64,000 nucleotides of DNA. Source: Alternaria dauci. Its lineage: Eukaryota > Ascomycota > Dothideomycetes > Pleosporales > Pleosporaceae. The notes under the pieces were generated by a model, which was given only the letters and a program-made list of their open reading frames with translations, was not told the DNA's origin and did not search any database. The stretch's first letter is position 1. Each line of letters starts with the position of its first letter. The DNA is taken from positions 1,922,001 to 1,986,000 of the forward strand of contig NC_091280.1 in the NCBI RefSeq assembly GCF_042100115.1, written 5' to 3'. A program made the position numbers and the translations under genes. Positions 46,280 to 57,400 of the stretch are shown one piece after another.

Positions 46280-47084
46280 TGTTTGGTTCTGTTGTGGATG
46301 TGCTTATGAAGTTGCGAAAATCGGTGGAGCGTGAGAGCCAGACGCGTCCCGACGACGCGTAAAGTGGTGGGTTAGCTTGGCGGTCCACACGTCAACGCCT
46401 AACCGCGCCCTGCACCACCATCCGCATACAAGGATTCTTCAACTTTCGAACAAAATAGCACCATCTGCTCAATCAGCATTCCAAGCCGATTTCCATGAAT
46501 AGAGCCGTTCCTTGAGCTCACACGCTGCAACGTCGCCACAGGATACGTCTTCCACAACGACAGCCAGATGATATCTGGTTAGCTACACATGATAATACGA
46601 GCATTTAGACTCAACGAAAAAAACATAGACTTGGGAAGCTTTATCCACAGATTAGATGAAATATCACACTTCAACTAGGTTTCCGCCCAAATGACATTTA
46701 CGAGGCGACAAGAGCACAAGACATCTAGCACTCACGTTCAAACAAGAAGTTTGGATATCATGATGCAGTCTGCAGCTACTGAACAAGTAGCCTTCACTCT
46801 ATAGAATATGGACTGTGAGCCAGTTCAGACGCCGAGGCTACCGAGTGCCACCACGGCATATTTAACGCAGTGAAATTATCTAACTCGTGGAGTCCAGTAT
46901 ATCATCGGGGCCTTCATCGTTCCGAACAGATCTGCGAAAAGCTTCAATCACTTGAACACTTGTACACTTGACTGCGGGCTTTCAATTGAGACAGGAAGCA
47001 AGTTCCACGGCGACGACAACAACAACAACAACAACAACAACAATAAACGCTCTGTCCATTTCGATACCCGGGTTTCAGGATATC
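46280..47084. other. Divergent intergenic region with a microsatellite
   Basis: It separates Rfc5 from the next hypothetical gene and holds the promoters of both. No gene is supported. A CAA repeat lies at its right end. Confidence 0.5.
47017..47043 (+). repeat. (CAA)9 microsatellite
   Basis: Nine uninterrupted CAA units just upstream of the hypothetical gene at 47085, probably within its 5' UTR. Length variation between isolates is likely. Confidence 0.85.
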
Positions 47085-47780
47085 ATGGTAAGACCATACA
47101 AACGTTCAGATGGTCAATGGTCCAGCTCTTCAGGGACACATCAGCCAACGGAAGAAGTATCGGACGAGCTAAGTGACTCAGAGGCCGAGTCCTGCAGCAC
47201 AGAGCAATCCTTTCGTACTGCCTGTGCCGCTATGTCTCCTGAGACTAAGAAGGTACCTAGGAACATATCCAGGAAAAGCCGATTCACCGAGCAAATCAGC
47301 AGCTTCAGACTGACCAAGGCAAACCTCTGTGCATTAGATGCTGGCCACAATAGTATAGCTCCAGAGCCGGCTATTCCTGAAGATAGCCATGTCCGTTCTG
47401 AACCATCATCACATGGAAAAGGATTCCTTATTCCTCGCAAGCCACTCCCAAATTCCGCGCTAGAGATGAATCAGAAGAAGGGAGAGGAAGCCCTTACCCA
47501 ATATGACAAGCCTTCACATTCAGAGTCTGACAGTAGCCCATCTCCTCCTCGCTCGAACGCCACCTTTACAGACTTTTTGCCGTATCACCAGCTGCGAACT
47601 TGGCAACAAGACGACAACGACGAATGGCAGCGTCATCATGCACAATCTCTATCAACTGTTGCATTGGAAAGTATGAAGAAGCTCAACTCGGGTTGTACCA
47701 ATGTATCGGTTCAGAGCAAGAAGACCGCGAATCAGCTGAAGGAGGGAATCAAGCATCGTATGCTTGACCATGACAAATAG
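47085..47780 (+). CDS. Hypothetical Ser/Lys-rich nuclear-type protein
   Basis: A single open frame of 231 aa starting MVRPYKRSDGQWSSSSGTHQ. It is highly polar with Ser-rich acidic stretches (EEVSDELSDSEAESCSTEQS) and basic clusters (RNISRKSRF, GFLIPRKPLP). It contains SDSSPSPPRSN and ends GIKHRMLDHDK. It has no signal peptide, membrane span or domain I recognise. The frame is open upstream to 46968, but the ATG at 47085 is the first. The opening ATGGTAAG looks like a splice donor, so the start might instead be spliced. It could be a disordered regulator; I do not assign a function. Confidence 0.45.
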   Translation: MVRPYKRSDGQWSSSSGTHQPTEEVSDELSDSEAESCSTEQSFRTACAAMSPETKKVPRNISRKSRFTEQISSFRLTKANLCALDAGHNSIAPEPAIPEDSHVRSEPSSHGKGFLIPRKPLPNSALEMNQKKGEEALTQYDKPSHSESDSSPSPPRSNATFTDFLPYHQLRTWQQDDNDEWQRHHAQSLSTVALESMKKLNSGCTNVSVQSKKTANQLKEGIKHRMLDHDK

Positions 47781-48019
47781 TACTACTCACCCTGCACACT
47801 TTTAGCGACTGAAAGACGGATGATTTATGTTTTTATTGCAGTAACGGAAACCATAACATTGATCAAGTGTACCAACAAATAATACAACAATGTGTGAAAT
47901 AACCGCCACAGCATCACAGGTTTGAGGTCTCAAAATTTAACAGCAAAAAAAAAAAACACTAGCATTCCATCACACTACACAAGAGCGTGGATAGTGGGAA
48001 GATAGGCTGTCAAAGAGGC

Positions 48020-48025
48020 AAAAAA
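48020..48025 (-). terminator. T6 Pol III terminator of the tRNA-Lys gene
   Basis: Six T on the minus strand, eight bases after the tRNA 3' end (48033). The position is typical of Pol III termination and suggests the locus is still a Pol III unit. Confidence 0.7.
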
Positions 48026-48048
48026 GCAATTTCGCCCGACCAGGGACT

Positions 48049-48100
48049 CTGCGACTCGTTAGTGGGGTGATTCGAAATTAGGAATTTCGAGGTTGCGTAC
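48049..48100 (-). other. Spliceosomal-type intron 2 in the tRNA T-loop (52 nt)
   Basis: Starts GTACGC, has a CACTAAC branch site nine bases before its end, and ends GTCGCAG. It splits the T-loop after TTCG and so breaks the B box. It carries a TTCGAATC core at 48076-48069 that resembles a B box itself. Confidence 0.8.
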
Positions 48101-48144
48101 CGAACCCTGAGCCTTGAGATTAAAAGTCTCACGCGCTAACCAAT

Positions 48145-48203
48145 CTGAAGAAGCCCGTTAGTCAACTGTTTGAGTTGTGGTAGTAGGAACGGTGAGTTCT
48201 TAC
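48145..48203 (-). other. Spliceosomal-type intron 1 in the tRNA D-loop (59 nt)
   Basis: Starts GTAAGA, has a GACTAAC branch site 12 bases before its end, and ends CTTCTTCAG. These are the same signals as mRNA introns in neighbouring genes. It splits the D-loop after A14 and thereby the A box of the Pol III promoter. Confidence 0.8.
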
Positions 48204-48217
48204 TGTGCCAGCCGGGC

Positions 48218-48610
48218 TGTGATGTGGTTGATGAGCATTTCACAAATTGTACAATATAGAACGCAGGCTAAGCGATCCGACAGACTTGACGCTTAAGTGG
48301 AAGCTTTTACTCATCCGGAGGGCGACACAAAGAATCATGGTGGGGGCAGTGGAGTCACGCTTCTTAGTGGGTCCACATGTAAGATCATGCGTCATCGATT
48401 TCTTTGAGCGAAGGATTATCCCAAATCAATGAACAAAGACAGTAGCAGCGTCGTACTGTAAAGCTATAGCAGGGAGCAACGCATTGATCAGGCAAGAAGT
48501 ACGCATGCTGTAAAAAATACGCGTCGTTTCGTTTCCAAAATTCATTTACACAACAGAGCGCTCATGTGCTATATGTCCCACATTCAAATCGTTGTCTCAA
48601 GCAACCTCAC
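48218..48610. other. Region between hexokinase stop and tRNA-Lys
   Basis: 393 bp that should hold the hexokinase 3' UTR and the upstream region of the tRNA gene on the same strand. I see no TATA-like element just upstream of the tRNA. Confidence 0.5.
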
Positions 48611-50603
48611 CTACTGTGGTGCGCCAACGTTCCCAGCGACAAGCGCGATAAGCGCGGCACCGACACCAGATCCGTCCTTCGCAATACCGATCCTGACCCT
48701 CTTCTCGCCCTTTGCACCAATCTCGGGTATCGCACGTAGCGCCTCACGAATGTACTCCTCAAAGTTGGGGTAGAACTCTACCAGCGAGCCATCGACACCA
48801 ATGTCAATCTCATCGCCTTCACCTTCATCAACTTCTCCACGTGCGGGCTCGATGCCTGATTTCTGCTCCGTGGTAGCGGAACCTGAGGACGTATTCAAAC
48901 GACCAGTGTTAATAATGGTACCGGCAATGGCGACCGCAGCCAGACGGGCAGCACGGCGACCGATCGCTCCAGCGATTTCGCGAACCGCCTCTGCATCCTC
49001 AGCGCTGACAGCGGAGATGTCATAGTCCTTGTCGAGCGTCTGTCGCAGCATACGGAAGCCAGGGCTGTTGTCGCCGGCGCATACGCTGAGGAAGCTCGTG
49101 TCAAGACCCCACTGCTTCCATATCGGGCTGCTATCGTGAATCTGTGTGGTGCTGTGAACATCGTTGGAGGACGAATTGTCATCAGTGAAAAGAGGAACAG
49201 CAGGGTCCTTGATCAGCTTTAGCAAAGCAAGACGTAGAAGTTCCCCCAAGAACATGCCTGAGACACGCTTCTCGAACATTTGAATTCCGGGGTTAACAGA
49301 GTCCTTGTCAAGCTGAATATCGTACGGGCTGTTGGGCAAAGTACGGAGCGAGTTGTCAAAGCTGCCCCACTCAGTGTTGACAATCATCTCTCCTGTCGAC
49401 TTGTCGTATTCGCCACCGTTCTTGTCCTTGGTGAGCTTGGTGACCTTTTCCAGCTTCTCGACGTAGGCTCCGTTGGTACCGGTTCCGAAAATTGCACCGA
49501 GTAATGTACCGGTCTTGCCCGGCGATGTATAGGAGCGCGCCATGAGAGTTCCGACAGTGTCATTCACCAAAGCAGCCACCTTGACGGGGAGATGAAGCTC
49601 ATCAATCTCCTGCTGGAGCAGGGCGCACACGTCCTTGCCGACCGTATCTTGGATGTCAAAACCTTTTGTCCAGCGCATCAGCATACCCTTGTTGATTCCT
49701 ATCTGTTGAACCGGGAACGAAAAGGTAAAACCCAGGTTGAAGATCTCCTCATGTTGTGGTTCACCTTCCTTTCCTTCTCTGCGCCTGAGCGTGCCGGTGT
49801 AGTGTTCTTCGTGGTGCAGTTTCAAAAAGGCTTCGATCTGTTTCGCGAGGAAGGAGAAGAGCTCCTTGGATGTCTTTGCGACCATAAGCTCGCGCGGGAT
49901 GGCTACTTTGCTCTGGGTGAGTGAAAAGGTGGTGTTGCCGTGAAGTTGGATGGAGCAGACGCGGAAGTTGGTGCCGCCCAAATCGACGGCCATGTATAGG
50001 CCCTGTACAGTATTAGACAGGAGCAAACACTCGCGCATATCGAAGCTGTACCTTCTCCGTACCATTGGGAACGGCAGTGACGTATGTCGGGATCTGGCTC
50101 ATTTCGGTACCTGTCTTCTCCAGGCCCTCGTCTGCGCGTCGTCAGCAATCAATTGCCCAAAAGGTATTCTCATACATACCCATCTCCCGAATAAACTCCT
50201 TGACGGCCTTGTTGACGGCATTGTCGTCAAACTCGAACTCGGCGGCGACGCGCTTCGCCTGGTCTGCGAGTGTCATACTGCGCTTGTGTTGGGTGTTGAA
50301 AGTGCCGACGAACTCGACCTGAGGTTCGGGCTTTGGGCAGATGGCAGGTTCCTGTAGGACAATCGGGTTGCGGAGAGTGAAGGAAGGAGCCTGCTTGTTG
50401 GTAACAGTGCGTACGAGGGCGTGTGGGAGGTGGGGTACGAAGAAACCGGTACCCAGCGCTAGTAGCAGGACGAGAACGGTGGCTACCGTGTGGGTCGCGA
50501 AAAGACTTCGTGTAGGTCCTGGTCGATCAGGACACGCGCCTTCTGTCGCGCTCTGAAGCGGGCGCGTGGCTTTATTGGAGCGTGACAGCGAGCTGACGCT
50601 CAT
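48611..50603 (-). CDS. Hexokinase family protein with N-terminal membrane anchor (HxkC/XprF-like)
   Basis: Three exons on the minus strand, 50603-50180, 50131-50052 and 50002-48611, 631 aa. Hexokinase blocks are intact: MAVDLGGTNFRV (about 172-183), FTFSFPVQQ, RWTKGFDI, the catalytic Asp in LVNDTVGTL, GTGTNGAYVE, NTEWGSFD and IGVDGSLVEFYP. Before the kinase fold lies a roughly 100-residue extension with a hydrophobic span near residues 38-57 (VATVLVLLLALGTGFFV), unlike cytosolic glucose-phosphorylating hexokinases. The A. nidulans set includes atypical hexokinases HxkC (mitochondrial) and XprF (nuclear) that act in starvation responses; the anchor suggests an HxkC-like type. Whether it phosphorylates sugar cannot be told. 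A 60-residue insert rich in Gly/Glu (GEVDEGEGDEIDIG) precedes the last block. Confidence 0.85.
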
Positions 50604-51768
50604 GCTGCCCCGCGTTGTCCAGCTATGACGGAGAACGAGGGGTAGGCAAGCTTGGGCATGCAATTACCATGCACCAACACCATCACTTGCATGCCAACGC
50701 GTTGCGATACGAGGCACGATCACGTTAGGGGCGTGCAATTGGTTTAAAGGCGGAACGAGAACATTGTCTTGCTTGAGGAAGGCGTTCACGCGGCTGGTTG
50801 CGCTAGCGATTGGAACGAGCAGTCGTCTAGCCGTCGGCATCGTGAAGTGAGGAGTTGGAGCACGTGCCCATCCACGTACTAACCACGATTTACGTAGGCG
50901 GCTGGCCCGAAACGGCGGCACGATCCTGTCTGGGTAGATTCGATCGCTTCTTTGCGTCTCTTCACAATGCAATCCTGTATCTTCTAGACAAAGGAACGTC
51001 TTGCTTGCTTTTGTGCTCGTCGGCCTACATATGCTCAACTACGAAATGCTTTCTCCATCCAGCCGCCAACATGATACTTGTTACCGCTTGTGTAGCTATG
51101 GTAGTCATACACAGCACTTGGGAATAGGTCAAGCCCCTCGGGCGAACAAAAGAAATGAATGGCTACAAAGAACGAGCAGATAAAATCCATATGCATGTAT
51201 CGAAAACTCCGTAGTATCGCAAGCAAGTGGTAAGGGAAAATAACCCAACCTCCACTGAGCATATAACCCATGCAAACGAGAAAAGAAAACTTGATTAGCG
51301 GGCTGCCACAGTCTGTGTGTGAAGGAGAAAAGGAGAGGCTGCTGCTGTCGCCGCCGCCGTAAGAGCGTTCTACAAGTATGTACGATATAGACAAAAGAGA
51401 AACCCCGAAAGCAACGGCTCCAGTCGTGTGAGGCCGGATTGTGTACGTCAAAATGTGTCCCTTCCCGGCCCAATTCTATTCGTCATTAGACATCCACCAT
51501 CTGAGCGGGCCGCGGGCTGTCCATGAGGCCCCCCAGACTTCCTTGGGATTGTGGTCCGTCGGATGGTGATGATTCGGTGCGTATGCGTGTTTGTGGAAGA
51601 AGGTGATGAAAGAGACGTCTAGCCCGCTCGGCTGGCCGTCTTTGAAAGAGAAAGGATGTGTCGATTGAGAACCAGTAGATGATTTCGCCAATGTCGCCCA
51701 AGTTGAAACAGTGTCAATGCAAAATATCAACATTCAAAACCAATGACCGCCAAATCTGAGTCGAACAC
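50604..51768. other. Intergenic region without a supported gene
   Basis: 1.2 kb between two minus-strand genes. It holds the hexokinase promoter and the 3' end of the next gene. The frames here are short and without domains. Confidence 0.5.
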
Positions 51769-54480
51769 TTATTCCTGTTGCTGAACCGCGACCGGAGGAC
51801 GGGGTCCGAGGCTGCTTTGACTGCTGTGCGCAGAGTTTTCCGTCGAATCTTCGGCTTTTGCGCTAGCGGAACTATTTGAGGCGCTTCCAGTCAGACTGCG
51901 AACTTGGGGACGTGACTTGGGCGGGTATAGATTGCTCACCCCAGCATGTTGTTCAACCTGTTGTGGCGCCACCGCGTTTCCTTGGCCAGGAGGATGTCTT
52001 GGTGCTGGCTGCCCCATGCCGGGGGGCGACGGCCGCCGCCCGTTAGGAGGCATTCCATTGGGAGGCATGCCATTAAACCCGTTTGGCGGTGATGGTCGGC
52101 CCATGGGTCGCGGGCCTGGGCTGAGAGGGTTACCAGGTGACTGGCTCATACGGCGGCTGTTCGGCGTTGGGTAAGCACCGTAGCCCCCGCCGCCTGAGAG
52201 CTCATCTAGACGAGCTGATGTCAGTGAGTTGGTTCTGGATTGCGCGCCCATAGCGCCGCGATCGACGTGTCCGTAGCGATCCGATGAGTAGCCCATAAGG
52301 GGATTGTTCATGATCGAGTCGTGGAGACCGGGAACGTCTGCCATCAACCGAGCACTACTCCGATTCTTGTTCATTCCTGGGCGCATAAATGGGTTGCGTC
52401 CTCCTCTGCTGGGTCCAGTAGCAAAGCCGGCGTTCTCAGGGTTGTTGCGAATCTGCTTAGCACTAGGAGCTGATCGATTGCGACGTGAGGTTACGCTCAT
52501 CATGTCAAAGTTGTCGGGGTCAATCATCGGACCACCGCGACCTCCCATGGGATCAAAGTAGTCATCGCCGTCGTCGTCATCGTCGTCGAAGCCAGCCATT
52601 GATTGGGGTGGCGGAGGTCGTCCTCGACCACGGCCCATGGGGCCCATGGGTCCCATCGGAGGACCCATTGGGCCAGGGCCACCGCGACCCATTGGTGGAC
52701 CGCCTCGCATATTCATTTCCTGTTCTCTGATTTGCAATTCTCTCTGCCTCAGCATCAGTTCCCGTTCGCGAAGTGACAGGTTGTTGGAAGAGTTTACAGC
52801 GCTCTCGTAAGGGCCTCCGTTCACAGCACCATCAGGAACCATATCATCATAGAGCATCAGATGCGAAAATTCCTCCAAGTTGCCGTTCTCCTCGAATGAG
52901 GGACGTCGTTGGCCATTGGGAGCTCCATTCATCCTTGGGGGATAGCCATTAGGGCCTGGAGGTGGGCCGCGACGCATCATTGGAGGACCTCCGTTGATTG
53001 AAGGAGCCCGGCTTCCGGGGCGCGGGCCACCGTTCATGGGACCATTGCCGTTCATCATTAGGCCTTTAACAGGGGGCCCGCGAGGCATTGGCGCTGAAGA
53101 TTGTCTGGGTGGTGGCTGCATGCCATTCTGAGGAGATTGTGTGGCAGCGACCGGAGCGGCCGGACGGGTTCGGTTGACGAGGTTGAGATGATGGAGTGTG
53201 GCGTATAGTGTCTCAATCCGAGGCACTGCAACACCAGCTTCTTGTGCGAGCTTCAAAGGGGATCCAAGATAGGTCTCAATTTCCATGGGTCGCTTCGCCT
53301 CGAAGTCCATCCACATAGTGCTGTTGTTCTCTTGCGGGCGTGTGAACTCCTGGAGCGTCGTTTCGCGGAAGTCGGCGGGAAATGTGCAGTCTGAGGCTTT
53401 GGCGAGTGCAATCATCTCATCGAGCACTCCGGTCACGAGGGCGCGTACGCCAACCTTCTCCATCAACTCAGCGTGGTTGGGTGTTTCGAATACAACACTG
53501 GCGGGGTGGAAAGCGATTGGACTGTGTCACGTTAGTGGATGATGTACGACCATACAATATATGACATACCCTATCATTCGCTCGTACTGCTGTTGTCGTA
53601 TGTTGGAGGAGACCTTGCAGTCAACCTGTCCAGAGCTCAACGTCATGGCCAGGGCCTCAGCCATGTCTGATTGGATCTGCGGCGGGATGTTTGCGTTTTT
53701 GTTGGCAGGACCAACCCAGATATCGGTCGCGCCCTTGTGTTCGAATTCGCTAGCTCCAAGCTGCGAAATTTCTGCTCCAGATACCAATGAAAGCACTACG
53801 TTTGTGGGGAAACGCTGCTCGAGATATGATTCGACGCCAAGGCTGTGTGTGGTGTTCATAAGGATGCACGTATGCTGAGGAGAGACGACCGACTCGATGA
53901 TGTTGGCGATATCGTATACATCGGGCAGGGCTTTTACGCAAAGGAGGACGTAGTCAAAAGGCTGCTTGGAAGAATGGGCGGCGTCTTCGGGAGTGCGGAC
54001 GACTGCGAGGGGTGTCAGCTGTAATCTAGGGGTGGAAGGAGCCTGGCGAGCGTACCAGCATGGGGCTTGAACCGCTCATTGCCGTAGAGTGCAGATCTGT
54101 GAGCTGTCAGAGGCCATTTGGGGCAAGTACGTTGGTTGGACGGCCTACTTGAAGGATATGCCGTACTGGGCGACGCTCTCGTATCCCGACTTCCATACGA
54201 GGGTCACGTCGCAGGCATTTGTTGCTTGCAGTCGCCATGACAAGAAGGCCGAGACGGCATTACCGCCCACTGCAGATGGTCAGCAATTGTTCAGTCGCGG
54301 CGAGGACGCGGCCGAGTGCCCAAAGGTGCAAGAGCAGACGTGGGGCATGGGCCGCGAATACAGGAACAAGCAGAGCGTGTGCGAGGACTAGGGTGGTGGA
54401 CGCCCTCGGCAGCAGTGCGACGCCCGCTGGAAATATAACGCACCTGACAGAATGCGTAATCGGGGGACTGCTGGAGCCAT
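51769..54480 (-). CDS. Ketopantoate reductase (ApbA/PanE)-like protein with a long disordered tail
   Basis: Five exons on the minus strand: 54480-54444, 54269-54149, 54096-54056, 54002-53570 and 53521-51769, 794 aa. The N-terminal Rossmann part starts MAPAVPRLRILSVGGNAVSA, with VTLVWKSG, YVLLCVKALPDVYDI and NTTHSLG, as in 2-dehydropantoate 2-reductases. The ApbA C-terminal domain (IALAKASDCTFPADF, NNSTMWMDFEAKRPMEIETYLG) ends near residue 330. About 465 residues of Gly/Pro/Met/Asn/Arg-rich sequence follow, with a charged helical patch (LRERELMLRQRELQIREQEM), RGRGRPPPP and a DDDDDD run. Typical enzymes stop at about 300-350 aa. The tail suggests a scaffold or RNA-granule role; fission yeast Mug72 may be a relative of the enzyme part. 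Catalysis of pantoate formation is not certain. Confidence 0.8.
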
Positions 54481-57400
54481 GTCGGAGTCGCCTTGGGTGG
54501 GTAGTCGGAGCGGATGGGCGGGAGCAGCAGCGTCGGAGGCGAGGGTGAAGGGCCAAAAAGTTGGCGTTGGGAGCGCGCTTCCGTGTAGCGCAGCTGGCGT
54601 GCAACAAGGGACAGCGGCAGGAAATTATCGATTAAGATAGTAGCGGAAACGAGTGTGCGGAGGCCTGGAGAGATGGATCACTGGGGCGACTCGTAACAGA
54701 ACATTAAGTGAGAGGCGCGGGTAAGAGGCAGGACAGGACAAGATAGGACGGACTGGGTCGTGACGGGCGCAGACGGCGGAGGGTGAGGGAAGCTACCACG
54801 ACTACTGCAGTCGGGTCAGCGTGAGAAGGAGCACACAGCTGGACACGGGTTCCACGGCAGATTCTCCGACAAAGCGAATGGACGCAGGTAGCAAAGACGC
54901 AATGCAGAATAGAGGGAGCAGAATGTTTGGGAGGGGGGGAAGGGCAGAGGCTTGGAGAATGGTAGAGACAAGGTTGCTGGCCTGCGCTGCCAACCCAGAG
55001 CTGCACCGGCTTGATATCGCGCTGACTGCCTGCCTGCCTGACTGCCTGCCTGCCGGTGCCCACTAGAGGGCTTTGGGCACAGGCCCTGCACTTATCGCTG
55101 TCGACGCCAAATCCATCGCTGATTTATTATGGGCGGGGCCGTGCCCGTCGTCATTGTTTTTTTGCTTCATAAAAAAGGCACATGCGCGGTGTGGCGCGCC
55201 CATGCTGTGGTGCTGCGACGGCAGATCCCCTTCCAGCGTGCAGCTGCGCAGGTCGTGCACTGCGGAAAGCAGCCCTCAGTTGCTTGCCTCTCTCTCTTGT
55301 CGCATTGCAAACACTGACAAGCGTCGCGTGCGTGTTGCGAAATCACTTTGGAAACAAACAAACCCACATCGCCAGCCCTGGCAGATTGATGCTTGCGCGG
55401 CATCATCCCGGCCAGCCCATGGAGATCCGCTTCGCCCACATGCACTCGGCGATCCGAAGCCTTCGCCTATCACGAAAACCTACTGCACCTCGCGTCTTGT
55501 GTCGAGAATGTGCCGGCCGTGGCTAGTCTGATGCAGCCCTTGATATGTACACGACGCTGCCACGCTGCCTCAACCACCTTTGCGCGTCTGGTTCACAATT
55601 CACTACCGTCAGCGCCAACCCCCAACCGGCATAGCACCAATCAAACTTACCGTCACTGCAGACTCCACGCGTCTGACGTCGACGTTCGCTACGCTGTCCC
55701 AGCCAAGACAGACTGTCCCAACGCTTATTCCACCGTCGAACTGGGGGCCGTGCAACCGCTGTCAATTCCCATCCTTGGCTGACTGCTCAACGGGCAGCCT
55801 GAAAATCTTCCAAAAGGGGCTGCCGCTGTCCGAGATACAGCTCCCGGTCAGATAGGGCCTTGTAGCAATTTCCACCTGGGCCGTTTGGTCCTTTCGGAAA
55901 CTTGATTACGCCCGCTGCTTGCTGCTACAAGTTTAGTCCTCGCACAGCAATAGCTAGTGGGTCAACTGAGTAGCTTCGAGTCGGTCTTTTCAACCATACC
56001 TCACTGCGACCCAGCGGCAGTACCGCCCGAAGCCACTACTGTACAATACCAGCGACTAATCCACCGACTGGAAATGCGCGGCTCGACTGGCTTCCCGCAC
56101 CCGAGCCGGTTTTAAACTGACAAAATCAGACCATAGCTAGAGTTGCCGACATGGTTTCGGGTACGTGTGCCAACACGACATGAGCAACACAGCGGTCACC
56201 GTGTCTGAGGTTGAGCAACCTATCAATCTGCAGCGCATCAATATTAGCTCTCGCTGTCGCCACATTCCAGTGCGCCACCAGCCGCGTCAATCGCACTCAC
56301 TCATCAGCCTGTGAAATTGCTTGGTGCAGCAGATCCACGTCTTGCTCCTGGATAGGACATCTCGCCAAGACATGCGCGAATCACAGGCAATGATCACTGC
56401 TTCAAGCGGCTATTTTCTGTACCGACACAACTGCAATTCATATGCTTCAGACGCTCAACCTGCGCAGGCTTATCTGCAAGCGAAACCATCGCTCTTGCGC
56501 CGTCAACTCTCGATCCACTACAATCGAGATCTCGCTTCAGACGTGACCGCTCCTTCCTAGAGGCACTTACCTCTGACTTGACCACACGCAACTTCCTAAC
56601 GACATTCAGTTGTAGTCGCAATTGCCGAGTCAATCCATCTAATTTCGTCACAAATGACATCAAAGCCATCTCACACCCGCTCCAGGTATTCCCAGCCAGC
56701 CCTTTTACTCAATTGGACGACGGAGCTGCTCCTACACTCGTTCTACCAAATATTGGGCAAAAAGCTGCAATGCGGCACCGTCGGCTCTGACAGCGGGAGC
56801 CAGCAGGCGGGGGTTGATTGTTCCATTTCGTCCGTAACATTGAAAAGCTTATTGTTCTAACCTAATCAAGCATTCGCGCCTTGTGCCTCCATCCCCGGCG
56901 CCTGGAGCAAGGGATCTCGTACTTCGTATCCTCCCGCCGTTCAAAGTTTTCTTGGGACGTGAGAAATCGCGCCGGACAAAGATCCATGCCGTCCATCCAA
57001 CGGCCGCTGCGTCTGATGATATGCGGCGTGTCCACGGTGTCCACGGGGTACGGGGAACTTTTGACGTTTCAATCACCTCCACAGAAATCACGCACTCGCT
57101 AACACAACAGTCGAAACGCCACATGAATGCGATGGAAGGCATATGGGAAATGATAATTGCGATTTCCAAGCCCTGCCCTATAACGCAGAACCCTATCATA
57201 TCCGGTGAGGAAACCAGTTTTGGACGGGACGTTCGCCCAAATCTCAAAATAGAACCGCATCCTTATCGCGCATCGTTCGTTGCTCTCTCTCATTCTCTGG
57301 AACATCACCTGCACAGAGGCGACAAAGTCTTGCCACATGCTCGCGAGTTGAGTCCATGTCTTATGATCGTCACTGCATCTATTGAAACACGACTCTGCAT

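Larger units (their letters stand above)
48033..48217 (-). tRNA. tRNA-Lys(UUU) gene split by two spliceosomal-type introns
   Basis: Minus strand, three tRNA pieces: 48217-48204 (14 nt), 48144-48101 (44 nt) and 48048-48033 (16 nt). Joined, they give 74 nt: acceptor GCCCGGC/GTCGGGC with one G-U pair, D-stem GCAC/GCGC with one A-C mismatch, anticodon arm TGAGA-CTTTTAA-TCTCA (anticodon TTT), variable loop AGGCT, T-arm CAGGG-TTCGAGT-CCCTG and discriminator G. U8, A14, G18G19, A21, G26 and U33 are all present. The two inserts lie between tRNA positions 14/15 and 57/58, not at the usual 37/38. T6 follows eight bases after the 3' end. The gene is 394 bp downstream of the hexokinase stop codon on the same strand. 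Standard tRNA search would probably miss it. A decayed tRNA is the alternative, but the intact pairing argues against it. Confidence 0.85.
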
